DNA from: Candidatus Bathyarchaeota archaeon
GTDB lineage: Archaea > Thermoproteota > Bathyarchaeia > Bathyarchaeales > WAQA01
Assembly (NCBI GenBank): GCA_015520475.1
Contig: WAQA01000083.1
Span: forward strand, 1-13,437
Length of the DNA: 13,437 nucleotides
Direction of reading: 5' to 3'
Position 1 is the stretch's first letter, and every line of letters starts with the position of its first letter. Positions 1 to 5,972 of this stretch are shown here, piece by piece. The notes beneath the pieces were generated by a model. It was not told the DNA's origin and did not search any database. It saw only the letters and a program-made list of their open reading frames with translations. Both the position numbers and the translations under genes were made by a program.

Positions 1-33
1 AGCCTAAACCAACAAACAGAATAGAAATAAAAA

Positions 34-70
34 ATTATTTAAATGTGAAGTCTAATTACTAAAGGAAGAG
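34..70 (+). promoter_or_regulatory. Promoter and ribosome binding site of the corrinoid protein gene
   Basis: An AT-rich block with the TATA-like word TTATTTAAA (35-43) would place transcription start near position 65. It is followed by GGAAGAG at 64-70, a plausible Shine-Dalgarno for the ATG at 80. The start site is inferred from archaeal spacing of about 25 bases. Confidence 0.45.
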
Positions 71-79
71 ATGATAATT

Positions 80-724
80 ATGGGGATGAAGGAGATTCTA
101 GATAAGATTAAAGATGCAATAGTTAACTTGGATATAGATTCTATTCCTAAGCTCTGCCTCGAAGCCATAAACGAGAATATACCACCCTACGACATAGTTA
201 TGAATGGAATGGCAAAGGGAATGGAGATCGTCGGGCAGAAATACGAGAATAACGAGTACTTCCTAGCGGAGCTGATCATGGCTGGAGAGACGATGAAGGA
301 GGGAATGAAGGTTCTGGAGCCATACCTAAAATCAGGTGAACTGAAGAAGGTTGGAAAGGTTGTTATAGGAACCGTAAAGGGAGACCTCCACGACATAGGC
401 AAGAACGTCGTTGTAACCCTGCTAAGCGCGGCTGGATTCGACGTGATAGACCTAGGCGTAGACGTACCACCTGAAAAGTTCGTTCAGGCAGTGAAGGAGC
501 ATAAGCCAGACATAGTTGCCATGTCAGCATTACTCACAACAACAATGGTTGAGATGGAATCCGTAATCAAAGCCCTGAAAGAGGCAGGCTTAAGAGACAA
601 CGTCAAAATAATAATTGGAGGAGCACCTATAACGAAGGAATTCGCTGAGAAGATAGGTGCAGATGCAGCTGCAAGAGACGCTGTTGAAGGAGTAAACATC
701 TGCAAGTCATGGGTTAAAGGATAA
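80..724 (+). CDS. Methyltransferase cognate corrinoid protein (MtmC/MtbC/MttC-like)
   Basis: This is a B12-dependent methyl carrier. A corrinoid bound here is methylated by a substrate-specific methyltransferase (methylamine, methanol or methoxy type) and then demethylated by a second one. The N-terminal helical cap domain spans about residues 1-88. The Rossmann-like B12-binding domain follows and carries the signature G-D-L-H-D-I-G-K-N (about 101-109); His104 is the expected lower cobalt ligand. The S-A-L-L-T-T strand and the G-G-A-P loop are also present. The length of 214 residues is normal for the family. The ATG at 80 is preferred because GGAAGAG (64-70) lies 9 bases upstream; ATGs at 71 and 86 are alternatives. 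No methyltransferase or reactivation ATPase lies in the window, so its substrate cannot be assigned. It is transcribed alone and ends 6 bases from the NucS stop on the other strand. The family call is firm; the substrate is unknown. Confidence 0.93.
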   Translation: MGMKEILDKIKDAIVNLDIDSIPKLCLEAINENIPPYDIVMNGMAKGMEIVGQKYENNEYFLAELIMAGETMKEGMKVLEPYLKSGELKKVGKVVIGTVKGDLHDIGKNVVVTLLSAAGFDVIDLGVDVPPEKFVQAVKEHKPDIVAMSALLTTTMVEMESVIKALKEAGLRDNVKIIIGGAPITKEFAEKIGADAAARDAVEGVNICKSWVKG

Positions 725-730
725 AATCCC

Positions 731-1540
731 CTACCTGAAATATTTTAGGAGATCATCCCCCCTAGACCTTTTAATAACCTCCACACATCTTTTAGGATCC
801 AACTGCTTAAAGTCTAGACCTAACACTGTTAATAGGCGTTGAACGCCCTTAGCTATGCCAGGTGCAACCAGTATCCCCCTAACATCCCGGTTAGTAGACG
901 CCTTAATAGACTCCACGTACCTGGCAAGTTGCAGGGCAGCCTCCTTACCAGCAGTTCTCCTCTTAATCTCTATAACAACTATCCGTCCCTCCTTATCGAT
1001 GCCATATACATCCACAAATCCAGGATCAACCTTCTTCTCATAACTTATCATCCTCAAGCCATCCTCGATCAATGATGGCTGGGCAAGGATAGCCCTCTGC
1101 ATATCCTCCTCACTAGCATATAATGAGAACTCTCCATGATCAGTCAGGTTCAAAACGGAGACGAAGTAGACCTCATCGAAGAATATGTTAAGGGTCTCCC
1201 TAGGCCTCCTCCTCACAGACTTTATCCTAAGAACCATGCTGCATCCAGAAGCTTCTCTGCGATCTGATGATTGGTAAGGACCTGCCTCAACATGATATGC
1301 AACCTCCCCTCCAGGCATCCAATTAACAGGTTCATATCCTCTTGGACGATGAATAAGTAAGGCTCCATCCTCCTTTATCATAATTATCCGCTCACCCCTC
1401 CCCAACCTTGAACTTGCACGTCCGAGATAATCAACCCAGCATCTCCCAACAATCAAGACAGCCCTCCTCTTCCTAACAGCATCCATGATCATGTCGGCTG
1501 CCCTCTCCAGATCAGGGTTCTGAGCCGACTCAACCTTCAA
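731..1540 (-). CDS. nucS: Endonuclease NucS/EndoMS (mismatch-specific, DUF91 family)
   Basis: NucS/EndoMS cuts both strands at mismatched bases in Archaea and Actinobacteria and works with PCNA. The N-terminal half carries the family's G-R-C-x-V-x-Y-x-G-R-A-x-S-x-L-G pattern and G-Y-E-P-V-N-W. The C-terminal RecB-like nuclease core shows D177, then E191-I-K193, with Q204 in the Q-L-x-R-Y-V motif. The open frame extends upstream to 1729. However, a TTG at 1540 has GGGAGGG 8 bases upstream (complement of 1549-1555) and begins M-K-V-E, as I recall archaeal NucS does, giving 269 residues against about 250 for the family. The C-terminus (L-L-K-Y-F-R) resembles the hydrophobic half of a PCNA-binding box but lacks the leading Gln. 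It is convergent with the corrinoid gene and divergent from the methyltransferase. The family call is firm; the start is inferred. Confidence 0.93.
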   Translation of the reverse strand: MKVESAQNPDLERAADMIMDAVRKRRAVLIVGRCWVDYLGRASSRLGRGERIIMIKEDGALLIHRPRGYEPVNWMPGGEVAYHVEAGPYQSSDRREASGCSMVLRIKSVRRRPRETLNIFFDEVYFVSVLNLTDHGEFSLYASEEDMQRAILAQPSLIEDGLRMISYEKKVDPGFVDVYGIDKEGRIVVIEIKRRTAGKEAALQLARYVESIKASTNRDVRGILVAPGIAKGVQRLLTVLGLDFKQLDPKRCVEVIKRSRGDDLLKYFR

Positions 1541-1675
1541 CCCATCCACCCTCCCAAAGATATTACTATAAAAGAACATAACATTTACCATGGGGAGGAT
1601 ATACTCTGCAGGGGGAAGAGCCTGGAAGACCATGGAAACAACAACCTTTATCTTATAACCGGAGAGCATTCTATT

Positions 1676-2248
1676 TTGGAGATGCCTATCCAAGATGGAT
1701 GGCGGATAAAACGTGACGTAAAAGAGCACTATGATAAACTGGCCGATACATATGATGATCTATATGGTGAGGAGCAGAAGGCGAAGATAGAATCAGCGCT
1801 TAACCTGATAAGCTCAAGAAGGTTCGATGCTGCAGTAGATGTTGGATGCGGCACAGGCTTACTCTTCAACTCCATAAAGGATAGAAGCACAATCATTATA
1901 GGGGTTGACATATCCCGTAAACTTTTGAGGAGAGCCCATGAGAAGACCAGGAATAAATCAAATATAATGTTGATCAATGCGGATGCGGATCATCTACCCT
2001 TCAAAGAGGAGACCTTCGACATGATCTTCATGATCACAGTTCTACAGAACCTTCCAGATTACATCTCAACATTGAAGGAGATCTCCAGAGTATCAAGGAG
2101 GAACGGTTTAATCCTCCTAACAGGACTGAAGAGATCATTCGAGAAGAGAGAATTCTACAATCTACTGGTTGAGAGCGGCATGGAGATACTGCATTTCATC
2201 GACGACGAGAACCTCCTAGACTACATCTCAGTAGCAAGGAGAAAGTAA
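1676..2248 (+). CDS. Class I SAM-dependent methyltransferase, substrate unknown
   Basis: This is a small soluble methyltransferase of 190 residues with a Rossmann fold (Methyltransferase_11 type). SAM-binding motif I is V-D-V-G-C-G-T-G (54-61). An acidic residue ends strand beta-2 (G-V-D, D78). Next come N-A-D-A-D at 101-105 and the post-motif L-P-F at 107-109. The D-M-I-F-M-I-T-V-L-Q-N stretch (115-125) corresponds to the substrate-side strand 4. The start is a TTG at 1676 with GGAGAG (1661-1666) 9 bases upstream; an ATG at 1682 is the alternative. TTATAA (1652-1657) between this gene and NucS could serve either strand, but it lies closer to this start than usual. The S30e promoter begins directly after its stop codon. 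Nothing in the sequence tells the substrate; small molecule, RNA and protein are all possible. Confidence 0.82.
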   Translation: MEMPIQDGWRIKRDVKEHYDKLADTYDDLYGEEQKAKIESALNLISSRRFDAAVDVGCGTGLLFNSIKDRSTIIIGVDISRKLLRRAHEKTRNKSNIMLINADADHLPFKEETFDMIFMITVLQNLPDYISTLKEISRVSRRNGLILLTGLKRSFEKREFYNLLVESGMEILHFIDDENLLDYISVARRK

Positions 2249-2250
2249 CG

Positions 2251-2293
2251 TATATAAGTAGCTCTTACACTTGTCTTTTTTGGTGAGGATGTT
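2251..2293 (+). promoter_or_regulatory. Promoter and leader of S30e
   Basis: TATATAAG at 2251-2258 starts three bases after the methyltransferase stop and would set transcription start near 2280. The CTTTTT run at 2275-2280 just before could also end methyltransferase transcripts, since archaea terminate at T-tracts. GGTGAGG (2282-2288) lies 5 bases before the S30e ATG. Confidence 0.6.
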
Positions 2294-2455
2294 ATGCCGA
2301 CGCATGGAAGCCTATCAAAGGCAGGTAAAGTAAGATCTCAAACGCCTAAGATAGAGCCTATTCCAAAGAAGGCTAAACCGCCTAGGATACGCTGCAGAAG
2401 AAACTTCGAGAAAAGGATTATACTACAACGGAAACCTGGACAGAACTGGATCTAA
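2294..2455 (+). CDS. rps30e: Small ribosomal subunit protein S30e
   Basis: This 53-residue, very basic protein is a component of the small ribosomal subunit. It opens with M-P-T-H-G-S-L-S-K-A-G-K-V-R, followed by S-Q-T-P-K-I-E. It ends with R-R-N-F-E-K-R and K-P-G-Q-N-W, the hallmark pattern of archaeal and eukaryotic S30e. In the middle, the usual Arg-rich stretch is replaced by a Pro/Lys-rich one (E-P-I-P-K-K-A-K-P-P). The gene has its own TATA box and a GGTGAGG ribosome binding site 5 bases before the ATG. S30e is found in TACK and Asgard archaea and generally absent from Euryarchaeota, so it is a useful lineage marker. The gene is short enough to be missed by automatic callers. Confidence 0.95.
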   Translation: MPTHGSLSKAGKVRSQTPKIEPIPKKAKPPRIRCRRNFEKRIILQRKPGQNWI

Positions 2456-2502
2456 ACATGTAAATTATTTGATGGAGAACATCTCCCCAGCAACCCATTT
2501 TA

Positions 2503-2598
2503 TTATATAAGTAACTGCCTGAAGAGTTAAGATTATTAATTTAAAGGTTAAGGTTCTACAGTGGATAATCTAGACTATAGGTTCAGGTATCCAAGGCA
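2503..2598 (+). promoter_or_regulatory. Promoter region of endonuclease V
   Basis: Two TATA-like words lie in the 143-base gap after S30e: TTATATAAG (about 2504-2512) and ATTAATTTAAAGG (about 2533-2545). Either could drive endonuclease V with a leader of roughly 30-65 bases. No clear Shine-Dalgarno precedes the ATG at 2599 (only AAGG at 2593-2596). An in-frame TAG seven codons upstream rules out a longer reading frame. Confidence 0.4.
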
Positions 2599-3264
2599 AT
2601 GATAAATGTTGAAGAACGCCTAGAAGACTTCTTGAAGGTGCAGAATAGAATCTCGAAGATGATAATCTTAGAGGATAGATTTTACAGGCCCATAAGGACG
2701 GTTACAGGATTCGACGTAGCATACTCCAATGGAGATGCCGTAGCAGCCTCAGTCACTATGGACTTTAAAAGCCACAGGGTACTTGAGGAGAGGGCTGAGA
2801 GGGTGAAGACGGTCTTCCCATACATACCAACCCTCCTAAGCTTCCGTGAAGGCCCAATAATAATGAGGATGTTTAGGAGGTTAAGGTTGAAGCCTGACGT
2901 GTTACTTGTGAACTCTCATGGACTGGCCCATCCACGCCTCTGCGGATGCGCCTCATACATAGGTGTTCTCCTAAACAAGCCTACGATAGGAGTTGCAAGG
3001 AGCAGATTATGCGGGGTACATGAGGAGCCTGAGAGGGTTGGGGAGTGGAGGCCTCTCAGATATGGGGGGAGAATGGTGGGCGCCGCCCTCCTCTCCAAGA
3101 AGGGATGCAGACCAATCTTCATATCTCCAGGACACCTCATAACATTGGAGACCGCTATAAAGGTTGTGAAGAGCCTAATAGAAGGGCATAAGATGCCTGA
3201 ACCATTACTGAGAGCCCATAGACTGGCTGAGGAGACTAAAAGGTTAAGGTTGACGGGTCATTAG
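2599..3264 (+). CDS. nfi: Endonuclease V family protein with Asp-to-Asn active-site change
   Basis: Endonuclease V cuts next to deaminated bases, chiefly inosine, in DNA (or RNA in eukaryotes). The 221-residue protein has the whole family layout. G-F-D39-V-A-Y carries the first metal ligand. F-P-Y-I-P-T-L-L-S-F-R-E84-G-P carries the second. A-H-P-R and the C-A-S-Y-I-G-V-L-L stretch follow, then P-T-I-G-V-A-R-S-R-L, and S-P-G-H179 near the end. The third acidic residue, the Asp of the usual V-D-G-H-G (Asp110 in Thermotoga maritima), is Asn105 here (L-V-N-S-H-G, codon AAC). That change could weaken or abolish cleavage while leaving lesion binding. Length and all other motifs are intact, so this is not a decayed gene. 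Its stop overlaps that of SepRS by 4 bases, tail to tail. Confidence 0.93.
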   Translation: MINVEERLEDFLKVQNRISKMIILEDRFYRPIRTVTGFDVAYSNGDAVAASVTMDFKSHRVLEERAERVKTVFPYIPTLLSFREGPIIMRMFRRLRLKPDVLLVNSHGLAHPRLCGCASYIGVLLNKPTIGVARSRLCGVHEEPERVGEWRPLRYGGRMVGAALLSKKGCRPIFISPGHLITLETAIKVVKSLIEGHKMPEPLLRAHRLAEETKRLRLTGH

Positions 3265-4865
3265 TGGATCTCAGCCCTCACCCCCAAGAAGACGGGACCC
3301 GCTATATTAATCTTCTTCCTTGCACCCGTTATATATCTACGTGCAACATCACTTATCCTTATATTCACGTCCCTTGGGGATCTAGCCATCCTCACGCGGA
3401 TATTCACTTCCCCCTCCCCCCTCCTCACAGCCTCCTCAATCCTATAAGCCGCCAGAGAAGCTACTCCTCCAAGATAATCCAGGCCTGTAGGGACACCTCT
3501 ACTCCTAACAGTATTTACGAGCTCAGAGTTCTCCATTCCCTCCAATGGAACCCCATAAACGTTACCGTCATAAACGAATATCTGATTCTTGGAGGCTGCC
3601 CCTAAAAGTTTAGCTCCCCTCTCACCCTCATAAATGTATACTTTGACGTGTCTATTGAGGAGTCTCCCATCATAAACGAGGAACTCGCATGGTCCGGTGG
3701 AATCTGCATATTTAAGCGCATATGAGATTATCCGATCCCTGATCCTCCGTCCCTCATCGGTTTCAGGTGTAAGATCATATCTTATTCTCTCAGCAATCTC
3801 CAGATCTGAGAGTTCCAGGTCCATGTAGAACTGTGGATAGACAAGTCTACGTACATCAGCGCCTCCATGAATCACCAATGCTACACGTTCAATCCCTATC
3901 CCAACATTCAAGACTGGATATTGAATATCATATCTCGCCAGGGCTATAGGATTATACAATCCATAATTAACAACCTCAATCCATCTCCCAGTCCCTCTAT
4001 TGAAGACGTATCCCTCAAACTCTGTTCCAGGAGTATAATACTTCGAGGTTACCTTCTTCCTCTCGAAACGTATATCCTTCAACCCTAACTGTTCGAATAC
4101 AGCCTCTGATATTTCACGGCCCAAATCAACATCTACATCCCCATCCATAACAACGCAGCTCGCTGCATGATGAACCTTCAGGTGGGTGGCGTCCTCCCTC
4201 TGCTCCCTACGGAAACGAACATCGACAGTGAACAGTTTAAGCGGTGGATCAAATCTTTTCTGGAGAGACTGCAGCGTCGGGAACCATGCCGTTGTGATGT
4301 GGGAGCGGAGGGTGAGGGTTGTAGCTTCAGGCCTCAACGAAGTGAACTCCGGGAAGACCTCTGAGAGTATACGCATAGCCTTCACATCTGGAACCTCAAG
4401 CGCCTCAGAGAACTCCTCTATTAAATCGTCTGATTGAACCTCCCCCTTCTTATATCTCCTCAGAACATTCTGTAGCTTAGAGATCTTCTCCTCAGAGAGC
4501 TCTACTCCAAACCTCTCAATCTCCCTGCATTTCGCATTGCTTAGGCCGATGTCAGGCCTCGGCAGAACAGCCAAGTAATAGCATCTATCAAGTATTATTG
4601 GAGCTTCAGGTCCATACTGCTTATACACTTCACTCTCATCAAGGATTATGGGGTTGGATACTTCGGTGAATCCGAGATCAATGAAGATTCTACGCATCCT
4701 CTCCATCAAATCAAAGATTGGATGGGAGGATCCCTCATCTCCAACCCTTATCTCCAGTCTCCTCTTAGGTTTAGGGAGTAGGCTGGCGCTCTCCCTCCAG
4801 ACGGCTTCGAAGCCTTCCCTCTCAACACGCTCCAGTATCCTCTTCGAATCAATCTTCCCAGTCAT
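3261..4865 (-). CDS. sepS: O-phosphoseryl-tRNA(Cys) synthetase (SepRS)
   Basis: SepRS charges tRNA(Cys) with O-phosphoserine. A partner enzyme, SepCysS, then converts it to Cys-tRNA; SepCysS is not in this window. The 534-residue length matches the family (about 535-540). Class II catalytic features are visible. T-S-L-R-P-E-A-T-T (175-183) is followed by L-R-S-H-I-T-T-A-W-F. Motif 2 lies around V-D-V-R-F-R-R-E (214-221) and motif 3 at G-I-G-I-E-R-V-A-L (322-330). The N-terminal helical region (A-V-W-R-E-S-A-S-L-L) is also typical. In the phosphoserine pocket, canonical S-A-S-C reads A-A-S-C here (Ala234, Ser236). GGAGGAAGA sits directly before the ATG. The downstream half (about 350-534) is the usual C-terminal region. 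The family assignment is strong from motif order and length. Confidence 0.95.
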   Translation of the reverse strand: MTGKIDSKRILERVEREGFEAVWRESASLLPKPKRRLEIRVGDEGSSHPIFDLMERMRRIFIDLGFTEVSNPIILDESEVYKQYGPEAPIILDRCYYLAVLPRPDIGLSNAKCREIERFGVELSEEKISKLQNVLRRYKKGEVQSDDLIEEFSEALEVPDVKAMRILSEVFPEFTSLRPEATTLTLRSHITTAWFPTLQSLQKRFDPPLKLFTVDVRFRREQREDATHLKVHHAASCVVMDGDVDVDLGREISEAVFEQLGLKDIRFERKKVTSKYYTPGTEFEGYVFNRGTGRWIEVVNYGLYNPIALARYDIQYPVLNVGIGIERVALVIHGGADVRRLVYPQFYMDLELSDLEIAERIRYDLTPETDEGRRIRDRIISYALKYADSTGPCEFLVYDGRLLNRHVKVYIYEGERGAKLLGAASKNQIFVYDGNVYGVPLEGMENSELVNTVRSRGVPTGLDYLGGVASLAAYRIEEAVRRGEGEVNIRVRMARSPRDVNIRISDVARRYITGARKKINIAGPVFLGVRAEIH

Positions 4866-4910
4866 TCTTCCTCCTCCACAAATATGGAATCAAATAATTA
4901 AAGGTTTCAC
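4866..4910 (-). promoter_or_regulatory. Promoter and ribosome binding site of sepS
   Basis: On the minus strand, CTTTAATTATT (complement of 4893-4903) is TATA-like, about 30 bases before the ATG. GGAGGAAGA (complement of 4866-4874) is a strong Shine-Dalgarno. The predicted transcript would start only a few bases before it. Confidence 0.45.
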
Positions 4911-4953
4911 CTTCCATATGAGAGGCTGAAAATTGAACAGCCAATATTCCATA
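4882..4953. promoter_or_regulatory. Repeated TTCCATAT words and a hairpin between sepS and pyrB
   Basis: ATATGGAA (4882-4889) and TTCCATAT (4912-4919) form an 8-base inverted repeat flanking the sepS TATA region. A third copy, TTCCATA, lies at 4947-4953, directly against the pyrB TATA-like word. Between them, GGCTG (4924-4928) and CAGCC (4938-4942) form a 5-base-pair hairpin with a 9-base loop. The arrangement looks like operator sites shared by the divergent genes, but this is inference from repetition alone. Confidence 0.3.
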
Positions 4954-5023
4954 CTTTTATTTGAAAGATATTCTAGAATATTATTCCAACATGACTGTTC
5001 TTCTAGGCTGGTGGTGGAAGAGT
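4954..5023 (+). promoter_or_regulatory. Promoter and leader of pyrB
   Basis: CTTTTAT at 4954-4960 is TATA-like and would place transcription start near 4984. GGTGGTGG (about 5010-5017) is a possible ribosome binding site for the TTG at 5024. Confidence 0.35.
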
Positions 5024-5944
5024 TTGGATCTTGAGGGGAGAGACATAATCTCGATAAGGGAGTTGACACGTGAAGAGATCGACTGGATACTTAAGACGGC
5101 TGATTCGATGGAGCCGATAGCGAAGAAGGGATCAGACATGCTTAAGGGGAAGATATTGGCGACGCTCTTCTTCGAGCCGAGTACAAGAACGAAATTGAGC
5201 TTTGAAACGGCCATGTTAAAGCTTGGAGGGGAAACCATAGGCTTCGCTGAGCCTGAAGCAGCATCCATAAAGAAGGGGGAGAGCCTTGCAGATACAATCA
5301 GAGTAATACAGAACTACTCAGACGTTATAGTTCTCCGCCATCCACTGGAGGGAGCCGCTAGATTCGCAGCTGAATACGCTGAGATACCAATCATAAATGC
5401 TGGGTCAGGATCTGAGGAGCATCCAACACAGGCCCTCCTAGACCTCTACACGATCAGGAGGGAGAAGGGTGGAATAGACGGTTTAAACATAGCGCTTGTA
5501 GGGGATCTACGGTATGGCCGTACAGTCCATTCACTGGCATATGCACTATCCCTCTATAATGTGAAGTTATATCTTGTATCCCCATCCCTCCTGAGGATGA
5601 GGAGGGAGGTTATAGAGGATATAAAGGGGAAGATCGAGGTTATTGAAGGGTTAGGGTTGGAGGAGGTTATACCTGACGTAGACGTCCTCTACGTTACAAG
5701 GATACAGAAGGAACGTTTCCCAGACCTCTCAGAATACGCTAAGGTTAAAGGGTCATACATGATAAACCTCGACGTCTTAAAGGGGGCTAAGGATGACATG
5801 ATAATTCTACATCCCCTCCCAAGAGTTGATGAGGTAGCCGTTGAGGTGGACTCAACCCCATACGCCAAATACTTCAAGCAGGTTTGGTACGGCGTCATCG
5901 TGAGGATGGCTATCCTCGCCCTGATTCTAGGAGCAGTAAAATAG
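5024..5944 (+). CDS. pyrB: Aspartate carbamoyltransferase catalytic chain
   Basis: The enzyme joins carbamoyl phosphate and aspartate in the second step of pyrimidine synthesis. The carbamoyl phosphate loop is F-E-P-S53-T-R-T56-K-L-S-F-E. The S81-I-K-K84-G-E-S-L loop, R105-H-P, H133-P-T-Q, and H-P-L-P-R near the end complete the active site. The C-terminus, V-W-Y-G-V-I-V-R-M-A, is typical of PyrB. The frame is open upstream to TTG 4961 and ATG 4991. TTG 5024 is preferred because it gives 306 residues, the usual family length; motif numbering then falls within one residue of the E. coli enzyme; and GGTGGTGG lies just upstream. No pyrI regulatory-chain gene follows; the next gene runs the other way. 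It is divergent from sepS and tail-to-tail with the SppA-like gene. Function is certain; the start is moderately so. Confidence 0.95.
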   Translation: MDLEGRDIISIRELTREEIDWILKTADSMEPIAKKGSDMLKGKILATLFFEPSTRTKLSFETAMLKLGGETIGFAEPEAASIKKGESLADTIRVIQNYSDVIVLRHPLEGAARFAAEYAEIPIINAGSGSEEHPTQALLDLYTIRREKGGIDGLNIALVGDLRYGRTVHSLAYALSLYNVKLYLVSPSLLRMRREVIEDIKGKIEVIEGLGLEEVIPDVDVLYVTRIQKERFPDLSEYAKVKGSYMINLDVLKGAKDDMIILHPLPRVDEVAVEVDSTPYAKYFKQVWYGVIVRMAILALILGAVK

Positions 5945-5972
5945 CTCAGGGAACCATTCGAATATGGAAGGT

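Noticed and set aside
1541..1729. Upstream extension of the NucS frame to 1729
   Set aside because: It would overlap the methyltransferase, adds 63 residues not expected in the family, and a well-placed GGGAGGG precedes TTG 1540.
2551..2598. tRNA T-arm-like GGTTC...CC near 2580
   Set aside because: No matching acceptor, D or anticodon stems could be drawn around it.
4961..5023. Longer PyrB N-terminus from TTG 4961 or ATG 4991
   Set aside because: The added residues do not fit the family N-terminus, and the 5024 start gives the usual length; ATG 4991 remains possible as a leaderless start.
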